64,000 nt of DNA from Pseudomonas sp. NKUCC02_KPG (GCF_019345465.1 NZ_JAHKRC010000015.1:1-64000); one strand, 5' to 3'. Positions 25,517 to 34,736 are shown, counted from the first letter of the stretch. Notes: a model not told the origin generated them from the letters alone. Numbers and translations: made by a program.

Positions 25517-26707
25517 ATGAGCGAATACTCCCTTTTCACCTCCGAGTCCGTGTCTGAAGGGCATCCGGACAAAATCGCCGACCAGATTTCTGACGCGGTG
25601 CTGGACGCCATCATTGCTGAAGACAAGTTCGCCCGTGTGGCGTGCGAGACTCTGGTGAAAACCGGCGTAGCAATCATCGCGGGCGAAGTCACCACGTCGG
25701 CCTGGGTCGACCTGGAGCAGATCGTTCGTGACGTGATCACCGACATCGGCTACACCAGCTCCGACGTCGGCTTCGACGGTGCTACCTGCGGCGTGATGAA
25801 CATCATTGGCAAGCAGTCCCCTGACATCAACCAGGGTGTTGACCGTGCCAAGCCTGAAGATCAGGGCGCCGGTGACCAGGGCCTGATGTTCGGCTACGCC
25901 AGCAACGAAACCGACGTGCTGATGCCTGCACCGATCACCTTTTCGCACCAACTGGTACAGCGCCAGGCCCAGGCCCGTAAATCCGGCCTGCTGCCGTGGC
26001 TGCGCCCGGACGCCAAGTCCCAGGTAACGTGCCGTTACGAAGGCGGCAAGGTTGTCGCCATCGACGCCATCGTGCTGTCGACCCAGCACAACCCTGAAGT
26101 GTCGTACACCGACCTGCGCGAAGGCGTGATGGAACTGATCGTCAAGCACGTGCTGCCAGCCGAGCTGCTGCACAAGGACACCCAGTTCCACATCAACCCT
26201 ACCGGCCAGTTCATCATCGGTGGCCCGGTGGGCGACTGCGGCCTGACCGGTCGCAAGATCATCGTTGACACCTACGGCGGCATGGCCCGTCACGGCGGCG
26301 GCGCGTTCTCGGGCAAGGATCCATCCAAGGTTGACCGTTCGGCTGCTTACGCCGGTCGTTACGTGGCCAAGAACATCGTGGCTGCCGGCCTGGCTGAGCG
26401 CTGCGAGATTCAGGTTTCCTACGCTATCGGCGTCGCTCAACCGACTTCGATTTCGTTGAACACCTTTGGTACTGGCAAAATTTCCGACGAGAAAATCATC
26501 AAGCTGGTACGTGACGTATTCGACCTGCGTCCATACGCCATCACCACCATGCTTGACCTGCTGCACCCGATGTACCAGGAAACTGCAGCGTACGGCCACT
26601 TCGGTCGTACGCCGCAGATCAAGACCGTTGGCGACGATACCTTCACCACGTTCACGTGGGAGCGTACCGACCGCGCTGAAGAGCTGCGCGCTGCCGCCGG
26701 TTTGTAA
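25517..26707 (+). CDS. metK: S-adenosylmethionine synthetase
   Basis: Enzyme of 396 aa making S-adenosylmethionine from methionine and ATP. N-terminal SESVSEGHPDKIADQISDAVLD, the central GAGDQGLMFGYA and the P-loop-like GGGAFSGKDPSKVDRS are all intact. The gene is 19 bases after the SahR-like regulator and ends at a strong terminator. No SAM riboswitch is visible upstream, so control probably comes from the ArsR-type operator. Confidence 0.98.
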   Translation: MSEYSLFTSESVSEGHPDKIADQISDAVLDAIIAEDKFARVACETLVKTGVAIIAGEVTTSAWVDLEQIVRDVITDIGYTSSDVGFDGATCGVMNIIGKQSPDINQGVDRAKPEDQGAGDQGLMFGYASNETDVLMPAPITFSHQLVQRQAQARKSGLLPWLRPDAKSQVTCRYEGGKVVAIDAIVLSTQHNPEVSYTDLREGVMELIVKHVLPAELLHKDTQFHINPTGQFIIGGPVGDCGLTGRKIIVDTYGGMARHGGGAFSGKDPSKVDRSAAYAGRYVAKNIVAAGLAERCEIQVSYAIGVAQPTSISLNTFGTGKISDEKIIKLVRDVFDLRPYAITTMLDLLHPMYQETAAYGHFGRTPQIKTVGDDTFTTFTWERTDRAEELRAAAGL

Positions 26708-26725
26708 TTAAGCCTGCTGCACCAG

Positions 26726-26758
26726 AAGCCCCGGACAGGTGACTGTTCGGGGCTTTTT
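26726..26758 (+). terminator. Intrinsic terminator of metK
   Basis: AAGCCCCG-GACAG pairs with CTGTT-CGGGGCTT across a GTGA loop, followed by TTTTT, 18 bases after the metK stop. Confidence 0.9.
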
Positions 26759-26894
26759 GCTGCTCATGGATAACGTTCGACGGATTGCTTGCCTGCGGAT
26801 GCTGCTAACATCCACGGTTTGGATCAGCCGAAACGCGCTTGCGTGGCGTTTTTTCAGCCTTATTTAATTGTCATCTTTTGTCATGGAGCCATTT

Positions 26895-27290
26895 ATGAAA
26901 TTACTTTCACCGCTCGCCCTGTTGACTGTTTGCGGCCTGCTGGCAACGCCTCTGATGGCCGCAGACGCAGCGCCGGAACTGACCGGTTGCGCTGCCAAGA
27001 AACAAGCCATCACCCTGCAACTTGAGCAGGCCCGCGCGCACGGCAACAGCAACCAGGTCGCGGGCCTGGAAAAAGCCCTGAGCGAAGTCACCGAGCACTG
27101 CACTGACGCGGGCCTGCGCAAGGAACGTGAAAACAAGGTGCTGGAAGCCAAGCACGAAGTGAGCAAGCGCCAGGCTGATCTGGACAAAGCCATGAAGAAA
27201 GGCGACCCGGAGAAAATCGACAAACGCAAAAACAAGCTGGCCGAATCGCGCAAGGAACTGCAAGAAGCGCTGGATCAGCTGGATAAATAA
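26895..27290 (+). CDS. DUF1090 family periplasmic protein
   Basis: Secreted protein of 131 aa with a clear signal peptide ending LLATPLMAADAAPE. The mature part is highly charged and helical, rich in Lys, Glu and Gln (KRQADLDKAMKKGDPEKIDK), consistent with a coiled coil. Two cysteines (LTGCAAK and TEHCTDA) may pair. The pattern CxxKxxxIxxQLxxA matches DUF1090 (YqjC-like). Function unknown. ATG 26895 is taken because it starts the signal peptide; an upstream ATG at 26868 only adds MSSFVMEPF. Confidence 0.85.
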   Translation: MKLLSPLALLTVCGLLATPLMAADAAPELTGCAAKKQAITLQLEQARAHGNSNQVAGLEKALSEVTEHCTDAGLRKERENKVLEAKHEVSKRQADLDKAMKKGDPEKIDKRKNKLAESRKELQEALDQLDK

Positions 27291-27312
27291 GTCTCGCGAT
27301 ACGGATCTCCTG

Positions 27313-27399
27313 TGTGGGAGCGGGCTTGCTCGCGATGGCAGCACCTCGGTGATTCAGAAGTCCCGAGTCGTGCTTGTCGCGAGCAAGCCCGCTCCCACA
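27313..27399. repeat. REPIN, GGGAGCGGGCTTGCTCGCGA family, copy B5
   Basis: Inverted arms TGTGGGAGCGGGCTTGCTCG and CGCGAGCAAGCCCGCTCCCA between the convergent DUF1090 and cytochrome c'-type genes, a typical terminator-like position. Confidence 0.9.
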
Positions 27400-27425
27400 G
27401 AAGGCGGGTACCGGCTGATCTTTAC

Positions 27426-27875
27426 TCAGTGATTCCTGAATTCCTTGTGGCACGCACTGCAGGTGTCTTCCACTTTCTGCACGGCAGGCGTCAGGTTACT
27501 GGCTTTGTAGGGTTGTACCTGGCTGGCGATCACCAACTCACCGGTTGCGCCCTCCAACTGGCGCGCCAGTTGCTGAAAACGCTCCTGCTTTTGCCAGACA
27601 TCATCGGTAGCACTGGTCAGGTCGGACTCCTTAACCTGTGGGAAATGCTTCCACGGCTCGTGAGCCAAAGCGTCCAACTTGATGGCACCTTCGGTAAAGC
27701 GCGGACCGTCAAAGGGAATCCGACCTCGCAACATGCCCCCCAGGTCTTCGCTGGTTTTTAGCATCTGCTTGAAAATCGCTTTACGCTGGCCCAGCGGCGA
27801 ATCGGGATCCACCCCGCCACACGCAGACAACGTCAGGCAGGCCAGCACAACAACAGTCAATCGTTTAAAAGTCAT
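27426..27875 (-). CDS. Cytochrome c'-type lipoprotein
   Basis: Predicted haem protein of 149 aa. The signal peptide ends in a lipobox (LTLSACGG, Cys19), and a single haem-binding CSACH (residues 139-143) stands near the C terminus, the placement seen in four-helix cytochrome c'. The intervening region is helical with TSEDLGGMLRGRIPFDG near the start. Cytochromes c' bind gases such as NO and CO or carry electrons. The lipid anchor is less usual for the family, which is mostly soluble periplasmic. Divergent from mltA. Confidence 0.85.
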   Translation of the reverse strand: MTFKRLTVVVLACLTLSACGGVDPDSPLGQRKAIFKQMLKTSEDLGGMLRGRIPFDGPRFTEGAIKLDALAHEPWKHFPQVKESDLTSATDDVWQKQERFQQLARQLEGATGELVIASQVQPYKASNLTPAVQKVEDTCSACHKEFRNH

Positions 27876-28003
27876 GGTCGCTTCAGGTCACGGAAATCGG
27901 TCGCCAGTATCCTCGCGTCACCTGCAAAGACCAATACCCCTATTGAATACAAGGATTGCCAGAGGGTTATCCGGCCTCGGCAAACCTCGAAGGAATTTCA
28001 CCC

Positions 28004-29158
28004 ATGAACACATTTTTCAAGCCTCTGGCCTGGGCGTTGCCCGTTGCCCTGTTGCTGGCCGGATGTAACGGCACCGACAAGGACGCCGACAAGAATGCCA
28101 CCCAGCCAGAACCCCACACGACCTACAGCAAGGCTGACTGGAGCGCACTGCCTGAAGTGACGGGCAGCGACCTGCAAAGCGGTTTTGCTTCATGGCGCAG
28201 CGCCTGTACCCGACTCAAGGCCGACCCCAACTGGGGCCCCGTGTGCAGTGACGCAGCCGCCTTGCCTGCCAGCCCGAGCGTGGCCGACATCAGCAACTTC
28301 CTGCAAACCCACCTCGACGTGTACAGCCTGCGCTCGGCCGAAGGCAGCAGCGACGGCCTGATCACCGGTTACTACGAACCGGTTTACCCCGGCAGCCTCA
28401 AGCCGACCCAGGCCGCCAACGTACCCATCTATGGCGTACCGGCTGACTTGATCGTGGTCAACCTGGACAGCATCTACCCCGAGCTCAAAGGCAAACGCCT
28501 GCGCGGTCGCCTTGAGGGCCGTGTGCTCAAGCCTTACGACACCGCAGAGACCATTAACAGCAAAGGCCTGCAAGCACCGGTACTGGCGTGGCTGACCGAC
28601 CCGATGGACCTGCAGTTTTTGCAAATCCAGGGCTCGGGCCGGGTTCAACTCGACAATGGCCGCCAGCTGCGCATCGGCTATGCCGACCAGAACGGCCATC
28701 CGTACAAACCGATTGGCCGCTGGCTGGTTGAACAGGGCGAACTGAAAAAAGAAGACGTGACCATGGGCACCATTCACACCTGGGCCATGGCTCACCCGCA
28801 ACGGGTCCACGAGATGCTGGCCAGCAACCCGAGCTACGTGTTTTTCACCCAGAACCCGGACAGCAACGAAGGCCCGCGCGGCTCGCTGAACGTGCCGCTG
28901 ACGGCTGGCTACAGCGTGGCGGTGGACCGCAAGGTCATCCCGCTGGGCAGCCTGCTGTGGCTGTCGACCACCCAGGCTGATGGCCAGCCCATCGTACGCC
29001 CGGTAGCCGCCCAGGACACCGGTGGCGCCATTGCTGGCGAAGTGCGGGCCGATTTCTTCGTGGGCACCGGCCCTGAAGCCGGGAAGATTGCGGGCGACAT
29101 GAAGCAGAAGGGCAATATCTGGCTGCTATGGCCGAAAGGCGCGGCGCTGCCGCAGTAA
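28004..29158 (+). CDS. mltA: Membrane-bound lytic murein transglycosylase A
   Basis: Outer-membrane lipoprotein of 384 aa that cleaves peptidoglycan strands to 1,6-anhydromuropeptides. Lipobox LLLAGCNG (Cys21), the MltA-domain sequence ITGYYEPVYPGS, LQIQGSGRV and the C-terminal 3D domain AAQDTGGAIAGEVRADFF with the catalytic-region aspartates are visible. ATG 28004 is chosen since it begins the signal peptide; an in-frame ATG at 27956 precedes it. Confidence 0.95.
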   Translation: MNTFFKPLAWALPVALLLAGCNGTDKDADKNATQPEPHTTYSKADWSALPEVTGSDLQSGFASWRSACTRLKADPNWGPVCSDAAALPASPSVADISNFLQTHLDVYSLRSAEGSSDGLITGYYEPVYPGSLKPTQAANVPIYGVPADLIVVNLDSIYPELKGKRLRGRLEGRVLKPYDTAETINSKGLQAPVLAWLTDPMDLQFLQIQGSGRVQLDNGRQLRIGYADQNGHPYKPIGRWLVEQGELKKEDVTMGTIHTWAMAHPQRVHEMLASNPSYVFFTQNPDSNEGPRGSLNVPLTAGYSVAVDRKVIPLGSLLWLSTTQADGQPIVRPVAAQDTGGAIAGEVRADFFVGTGPEAGKIAGDMKQKGNIWLLWPKGAALPQ

Positions 29159-29188
29159 AACCACCTGCATGCAATGAAACCAAACCTT

Positions 29189-29275
29189 TGTGGGAGCGGG
29201 CTGGCTCGCGATGGCATCACCGCAGTGCATCAGGCAAACCGGATTGTCTGCATCGCGAGCAAGCCCGCTCCCACA
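29189..29275. repeat. REPIN, GGGAGCGGGCTTGCTCGCGA family, copy B6
   Basis: Inverted arms between the convergent mltA and MAPEG genes. The left arm reads GGGCTGGCTCGCGAT, one substitution from the family sequence. Confidence 0.9.
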
Positions 29276-29295
29276 CATTGGTTATTGGCTTGCGT

Positions 29296-29682
29296 TTACA
29301 TCGACACAAAAAAGAAGCTGACCACCAGTCCCATGCCGATAAACCACACGATGGAGCGCAGGATCGCCCAGTCGGCCAGGTAGCAGATGATGTACAGCAT
29401 GCGGCTGGTAACGAACAGAACCGCTAGCACATCAATGGTCACGGGCTGGGCGTTCCCTACGATATCGGCAATGATCACCGCCGCCGCAAAGGCCGGGGTC
29501 ACTTCGAAGCTGTTGAGCTGGGCGCTGTGGGCACGCTTGGCAAAGCCTTGAAGGTTGTCCAGAAACGTACGTGGATCATGGTTTTGTTTGGGCCCGAACT
29601 TGCCGTCGCTGAACTTGGCAAAAGCGGTACACACATAGGTCAAACAGAAGGCAATAAGCACACACCAGAAGGCAACCGTCAT
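29296..29682 (-). CDS. MAPEG family membrane protein
   Basis: Protein of 128 aa with four predicted membrane helices, beginning MTVAFWCVLIAFCLTYVCTA. The loop DPRTFLDNLQGFAKRAHSAQ followed by LNSFEVTPAFAAAVIIAD carries the conserved R-A-x-x-AQ-x-N-x-x-E pattern of membrane-associated eicosanoid/glutathione metabolism proteins. Bacterial members are mostly uncharacterised; a glutathione-linked detoxification role is only a family inference. The 215 bases upstream hold no recognisable gene. Confidence 0.85.
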   Translation of the reverse strand: MTVAFWCVLIAFCLTYVCTAFAKFSDGKFGPKQNHDPRTFLDNLQGFAKRAHSAQLNSFEVTPAFAAAVIIADIVGNAQPVTIDVLAVLFVTSRMLYIICYLADWAILRSIVWFIGMGLVVSFFFVSM

Positions 29683-29897
29683 TGGAATTTCCTTTTTAGA
29701 GTTTCAACACGAGTATGGGTGGCCTGCTACAGCGCCAGTGCGCACATGCAACCTCAGTGCAACTGCGTGGTCAATGACCTCGCACATCGCGCCCATTTGC
29801 CACACCCCGGGGATGTGCCCCTGATGCCCGCGCCTGCATCCAAACATAACCCGTACTGATCGGGTTTCCATTCATTCTCGCCACCACAGGATCCCGG

Positions 29898-31157
29898 ATG
29901 CTTGAGCTTGTTGCTGCGTTTATCTGCCTGACCTCACTACTGACTTACGTGAACTTCCGCTTTATCGGCCTGCCGCCGACGATTGGCGTGATGGTCACTG
30001 CCCTAATGTTTTCGTTGCTGCTGCAAGGCTTGAGCTTTATCGGTTATCCGGGCCTTGAAGAGCGCGTGCAAGAACTGATCGGCCAGATCGACTTCGGCGA
30101 TCTGCTGATGAACTGGATGCTGTCGTTCCTGCTGTTTGCAGGCGCCCTGCACGTCAATATCAATGATGTACGCAGCTATCGCTGGCCGATTGGCCTGCTG
30201 GCCACCGTCGGTGTGCTGATCGCCACCACCGTGATCGGCAGCCTGGCGTACTGGATTTTTGCCCTGTTCGGCTGGCATATCAGTTTCCTGTACTGCCTGT
30301 TGTTCGGCGCACTCATCTCCCCCACCGACCCGATTGCCGTGCTGGGTGTACTGCGGACCGCCAACGCCTCCAAACCGCTGAAAACCACCATCGTGGGCGA
30401 GTCGCTGTTCAATGACGGCACCGCTGTTGTGGTGTTCACCGTGTTGCTCGGCATCCTGCAACTGGGCGAAACCCCGAGCCTGAGTGCCACGGCCATGCTG
30501 TTTATTCACGAAGCCATCGGCGGCGTGGTGTTCGGTGGTTTGATCGGTTACCTGGTGTACCGGATGATCAAGAGCATCGAGCAGTATCAGATCGAAGTGA
30601 TGCTGACCCTGGCACTGGTGATCGGCGGCTCGGCCATGGCCAGTGAACTGCATGTGTCGGCGCCGATCGCGATGGTTGTCGCAGGTCTGATCATCGGTAA
30701 TCTGGGCCGTAACAAGGCCATGAACGAGATGACCCGTCGCTACATGGACGGTTTTTGGGAGTTGCTTGATGACATGCTCAACGCGCTGCTGTTCGCGCTG
30801 ATTGGCATGGAACTGTTGCTGCTGCCGTTCTCATGGCTGCATTTGCTGGCGGCCAGCGTTCTGGCCGTGGCCATTTTGCTGTCGCGCCTCTTGACCGTGG
30901 CACCGGCCATTGTCCTGCTGCGCCGCTGGCGTACCGTGCCACGGGGCACCATCCGCATCCTGACCTGGGGTGGCCTGCGCGGCGGTGTTTCGGTAGCGCT
31001 GGCCCTGGCATTGCCACTGGGCCCGGAGCGTGACCTGATCCTGAGTATCACCTACATCGTGGTGCTGTCCTCGATCCTGTTCCAGGGTTTGACCATCGGC
31101 AAACTGGTCAAGCACGTGACCAAGGATGCGCCGGTAGAGGTTGAGCACGCGCACTGA
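29898..31157 (+). CDS. Cation/proton antiporter, CPA1 (NhaP-like) family
   Basis: Integral membrane antiporter of 419 aa with about 12 helices. The ion-binding signatures LISPTDPIAVLGVL and ESLFNDGTAVVVF are typical of CPA1 sodium/proton exchangers, and TWGGLRGGVSVALAL is the conserved arginine-glycine segment near the C-terminal half. There is no long cytoplasmic tail. It likely exports Na+ or K+ in exchange for protons; ion preference cannot be read from the sequence. Confidence 0.9.
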   Translation: MLELVAAFICLTSLLTYVNFRFIGLPPTIGVMVTALMFSLLLQGLSFIGYPGLEERVQELIGQIDFGDLLMNWMLSFLLFAGALHVNINDVRSYRWPIGLLATVGVLIATTVIGSLAYWIFALFGWHISFLYCLLFGALISPTDPIAVLGVLRTANASKPLKTTIVGESLFNDGTAVVVFTVLLGILQLGETPSLSATAMLFIHEAIGGVVFGGLIGYLVYRMIKSIEQYQIEVMLTLALVIGGSAMASELHVSAPIAMVVAGLIIGNLGRNKAMNEMTRRYMDGFWELLDDMLNALLFALIGMELLLLPFSWLHLLAASVLAVAILLSRLLTVAPAIVLLRRWRTVPRGTIRILTWGGLRGGVSVALALALPLGPERDLILSITYIVVLSSILFQGLTIGKLVKHVTKDAPVEVEHAH

Positions 31158-31232
31158 TCCCGGTGTTTTTCCCCGCCTTGGCTACACTCACGTTCCTGAG
31201 GCCTTAAGGCATGACACACAAAGGGGAACGGG

Positions 31233-31607
31233 ATGAGTACTTCTGCTGCCTATGCACCACCCAGGCGCCCTCTGGGCGCCAACATCATGATCATCACCGC
31301 ATTGATTGCTCTGGGCATTACCGCCTGGCGGTTCTTCACTCCCTTGTCCGGGGTGACAGATTCCGGGGGGGCAATGACGGCGATGCTGGCCGAGTTTGTG
31401 CTGTTTGTCCTGGGGGTGGTGCTGGCTCAAGCCAGGGCGGGAGGTCTGCGAAATTTCGTCCTCTTCCTGGCCTGGGTCGGTGTGATCGGAACAACGTTTG
31501 CCGCATGCCTGCTGCACGGTTGGTGGACAGCCGCCGTTCTGGGGATCTACGCCCTGGGTGTGATCATTGAAACCTTTGCCGGCAAGCCAACAAGGAGCGC
31601 GATATGA
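31233..31607 (+). CDS. Small membrane subunit of a quinoprotein dehydrogenase
   Basis: Protein of 124 aa with about four hydrophobic segments (NIMIITALIALGITAWRFF; MLAEFVLFVLGVVLAQA; FVLFLAWVGVIGTTFAACLL; AAVLGIYALGVIIETFAG). Its stop overlaps the start of the PQQ dehydrogenase gene by four bases (ATGA). In membrane glucose and quinate dehydrogenases the same polypeptide carries a 4-5 helix N-terminal anchor before the PQQ domain; this gene looks like that anchor encoded separately. It would dock the periplasmic enzyme and possibly bind ubiquinone. That role is inferred from position and topology. Confidence 0.72.
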   Translation: MSTSAAYAPPRRPLGANIMIITALIALGITAWRFFTPLSGVTDSGGAMTAMLAEFVLFVLGVVLAQARAGGLRNFVLFLAWVGVIGTTFAACLLHGWWTAAVLGIYALGVIIETFAGKPTRSAI

Positions 31608-33595
31608 GCGCGATCACAAAACAGTTTTTGACAGCTCCGGCCTTGTGCTTGCTGGCGGGTGTTTCCAGCGTCCACGCGCAAGACACCTACACCGTCCCGC
31701 CGCCTTTGCTGGCACCGTCCAGCATCTCTGCCGAGGACGCAAAACTGCCGATCCCCAGCGGCAAGGAGTGGGACAGTTTCCACGGGCAACTGAGCTCGCA
31801 AAAGTATTCGCCCCTGACTCAAATCAACAAGGACAACGTCGGCAAACTGACCAAGGTCTGGGAATACTTCACCGGCGACATGTCCACGGGCACCGGCAAA
31901 ATCCCGCCGTCGGTCTGGTCCGCGACACCTATTTTTGCCAATGACACGTTGTACGTCGGCACGCCTTTTTACCGGATCATTGCCCTGGAGCCCGAGACCG
32001 GCAAAGAAAAGTGGACCTACGACACCAAGTCGAAACTGGTCGCCGAAACCCAGCCCGCGCTGAAATCACGTGGCGTGGCCTACTGGCAGGAAAAAACCCC
32101 TCAAGCGGGCGTGGCCTGCCAGAAGGTCGTCTACCTGGGCAACATGACCGCGCAGCTCTACGCGGTAGACGCCGACACCGGCAAGCCTTGCGAAGGCTTC
32201 GGCAAAAACGGGGTGGTGGACGTCAACCAATGGAACACCATGAACGCGAAATGGCCGCTGTCACAGTTGCAGCCACCCACCGTCATCGGTGACAAGTTGA
32301 TCGTGGGCTGGGCCGGTAAAGACTGGGAATACGAAGTTGAATCCCCGGGCTCACTGTTTGCCCTCAATGCCCGCACCGGCGCGCTGGAGTGGGAATTCAA
32401 GCCGATCCCCGAGGAAGAGGCAGGCAAAACCGGCACTGCCAACATCTGGACAGCCATGTCGTATGACCCGGCGCTGGGCTTGCTGTATATCCCCGTGTCC
32501 TCGCCTTCACCCAACTATTGGGGCGGCAACCGGACCAAGCCGATTCCGCTGGGCACTTCCACCACGGCCCTGGATATCAACACCGGCAAGGTCGTGTGGT
32601 CTCGTCAGTGGGTTCACCACGACATATGGGACTACGACATCAACTCGGCCCCGACGCTGATGGACATCACCGTCAACGGCAAGCCCGTGGCAGCACTGGT
32701 GCAAGCGACCAAGATGGGCTTTTTGTTCACCGTTGACCGCCGCACCGGCGAGGACGTATGGCCGATTGAAGAACGCCCTGTACCCCAGGGTGATGCTGCT
32801 GGAGAGGTGTACTCGCCAACCCAACCGTTCCCGACCAAGCCTGCACCGTTGATGGATCAATCGAAAAAACCGGCGATCTGGAAAATCGCCGACATTGTCG
32901 GTTTTGGCCAGTGCACAAAAATGTGGGACGGCCTGGAATACAACGGCATGTATTCGCCGCCCAGCACCAAAGGCAACGGCGTACTGGCCTACCCGGACAG
33001 TGCCGGTGGCGTGCAATGGGGCGGTGTAGCGTTTGATCCGGTCAGCCAGGTCGCCATTGTGAACACCTCCCACATTGTGCAGATGATCAAGCTGTGGGAC
33101 CGCGCCTCCTACGACAAGCAACCCAAAACTGCAGGCAACGAGAACGGCTTCTACCCACAGATCGGCGCGCCTTACGGCATGAGTTTGCTCAACGCACAGA
33201 ACTGGGCAGGCATGCCGTGCTGGGCACCGCCTTTCGGTGAAATCGTGGCGATCGACATGCGCACCGGTGACGTGAAATGGCGTCGTCCGATGGGCGCCGT
33301 CCAGCAGTGGGGTTGGTACATGCCTGAAGACATGGGCTCGCCGACCATTGGTGGCCCGGCAGTGACCGCAGGTGGCGTGGTGTTCATTGGTGCATCGATG
33401 GATGCCAAGGTCCGTGCCTATGCCCTGGAAGACGGCAAAGAGCTGTGGTCGGACATCGTCATGGCCCCTGCCGTCGCCAACCCTGCCGTGTATGAATACA
33501 AAGGCCGACAATATGTGGCGTTTGTGGCGGGCGGCAACTCGATCATGAAAGATCAGGTAGGGGACCAGGTGGTGGTGTACGCACTGCCCAAGTAA
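31604..33595 (+). CDS. PQQ-dependent dehydrogenase, glucose/quinate dehydrogenase-like
   Basis: Periplasmic quinoprotein of 663 aa with a cleavable signal peptide (about 25 residues, ending SSVHA). The active-site stretch HHDIWDYDINSAPTLMD (Asp343 or Asp345 as general base) and TKMGFLFTVDRRTG (Lys370) align by eye with membrane glucose dehydrogenase. There is no adjacent Cys-Cys pair, unlike methanol/ethanol dehydrogenases, and no C-terminal haem motif. The C terminus DQVVVYALPK is also glucose-dehydrogenase-like. The sugar or polyol oxidised is unknown. Translationally coupled to the small membrane gene. Confidence 0.85.
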   Translation: MSAITKQFLTAPALCLLAGVSSVHAQDTYTVPPPLLAPSSISAEDAKLPIPSGKEWDSFHGQLSSQKYSPLTQINKDNVGKLTKVWEYFTGDMSTGTGKIPPSVWSATPIFANDTLYVGTPFYRIIALEPETGKEKWTYDTKSKLVAETQPALKSRGVAYWQEKTPQAGVACQKVVYLGNMTAQLYAVDADTGKPCEGFGKNGVVDVNQWNTMNAKWPLSQLQPPTVIGDKLIVGWAGKDWEYEVESPGSLFALNARTGALEWEFKPIPEEEAGKTGTANIWTAMSYDPALGLLYIPVSSPSPNYWGGNRTKPIPLGTSTTALDINTGKVVWSRQWVHHDIWDYDINSAPTLMDITVNGKPVAALVQATKMGFLFTVDRRTGEDVWPIEERPVPQGDAAGEVYSPTQPFPTKPAPLMDQSKKPAIWKIADIVGFGQCTKMWDGLEYNGMYSPPSTKGNGVLAYPDSAGGVQWGGVAFDPVSQVAIVNTSHIVQMIKLWDRASYDKQPKTAGNENGFYPQIGAPYGMSLLNAQNWAGMPCWAPPFGEIVAIDMRTGDVKWRRPMGAVQQWGWYMPEDMGSPTIGGPAVTAGGVVFIGASMDAKVRAYALEDGKELWSDIVMAPAVANPAVYEYKGRQYVAFVAGGNSIMKDQVGDQVVVYALPK

Positions 33596-33605
33596 CAGAA
33601 AATAA

Positions 33606-33709
33606 CCTGTAGTCGCTGCCGCAGGCTGCGATAAGGGCCGAAGGACCTTCGCTCTTGGAAAAAACGCGAACCCTTTGGACTCGATCGCAGCCTGCGGCAG
33701 CGGCTACAC
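33606..33709. repeat. REPIN, GTAGTCGCTGCC family, copy A5
   Basis: Inverted arms CCTGTAGTCGCTGCCGCAGG and a partner ending GGCAGCGGCTACAC around a ~55-base centre, between the convergent PQQ dehydrogenase and LysR genes. Confidence 0.9.
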
Positions 33710-33719
33710 GGATGTTTGA

Positions 33720-34628
33720 TCAGCCCGCCAACCGCTGCAACTGCTCGCTGGCCCGCTCGGCGAACAATTGCAGCAACCCTTCCAGCGTATGCGCCGGGGC
33801 TTCGTCCGCCCGGGTCACCGCGTACAGCGTAATCGGCAGCGCCGGGCTCAAGGGCCGGATCAAGGTGCTTGCCCGTGAAGCACCCAACGCCGTAAACGGA
33901 TCAATCACCGCCAACCCCGCACCCGACTCCACCATCGCCCGCGCCAGCGAATAGGTCTGCACCGCGATGCTGATGCGCGGCGGTGGCTCTACTGCTTGCA
34001 GGTAGCTGTCCAGCCGGGCAAACAGCGGATCGGCACTGCTCAGCCCGATCAACGGCGCGTCCGCCAGCTCATCCAGTGCGAGCGGTACGCCTTCGCTTTC
34101 ATCCGCCCAGTAACCCCGCGGCGCCAGCGCTACGAGTACACCGTGGGCCAGCGCCCGCGCCTTGAGCCCCGGATGATCGGGCAGCTTGAAGGTCAGGGCC
34201 ACGTCCAGTTCGCGCATCAACAGGTTCTGCACCAGCTCACGGCTGTGGGCGCTGGCCAGTTCACAGTTGATATCGGGATAACGACGGGTCCACTCGCTGA
34301 TCACCGGCGGCAACAGTGACAACGCCAGCGCGGGCGTGCTGCCAATGCGCAAACGATGCCCCGGCTCACGGCGCAGGCTTTCGGCCAGGCGCTGCACACC
34401 TTGCAGGCTCTCGGTCACCTTGTCGACTTCGCGCTCCAGCAACAGCGCTTCGGGGGTGGGCTGCAACTTGCCGCGCACCCGCAGAAACAGCGGGAACCCC
34501 AACCGCTGTTCAGCGTGTTGCAGCACCTTGCTCACCGCAGGCTGGGAGACATGCAGCAACTGGGCAGCCGCACTCACCGACCCGGTTTGGCGAATCGCCT
34601 GGAACACTTCTATATGACGCAAGCGCAT
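33720..34628 (-). CDS. LysR-family transcriptional regulator
   Basis: Regulator of 302 aa with the standard N-terminal winged helix (MRLRHIEVFQAIRQTGSVSA, then AAQLLHVSQPAVSKVLQHAE) and a C-terminal periplasmic-binding-like effector domain. It is divergent from the D-amino acid dehydrogenase, RidA and binding-protein genes with 108 bases between start codons, so it probably controls them. A D-amino acid or related compound would be the expected inducer. Confidence 0.92.
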   Translation of the reverse strand: MRLRHIEVFQAIRQTGSVSAAAQLLHVSQPAVSKVLQHAEQRLGFPLFLRVRGKLQPTPEALLLEREVDKVTESLQGVQRLAESLRREPGHRLRIGSTPALALSLLPPVISEWTRRYPDINCELASAHSRELVQNLLMRELDVALTFKLPDHPGLKARALAHGVLVALAPRGYWADESEGVPLALDELADAPLIGLSSADPLFARLDSYLQAVEPPPRISIAVQTYSLARAMVESGAGLAVIDPFTALGASRASTLIRPLSPALPITLYAVTRADEAPAHTLEGLLQLFAERASEQLQRLAG

Positions 34629-34736
34629 GGCAGCAGTCCATAACCTTTGTTTATGGGAGGACCATCTTTATTCATTGTTCGCCGCCTGTCACCTGCCCCT
34701 AACCTGAAGCCTGTTCAACAGTGGCTAGGGACTGAC

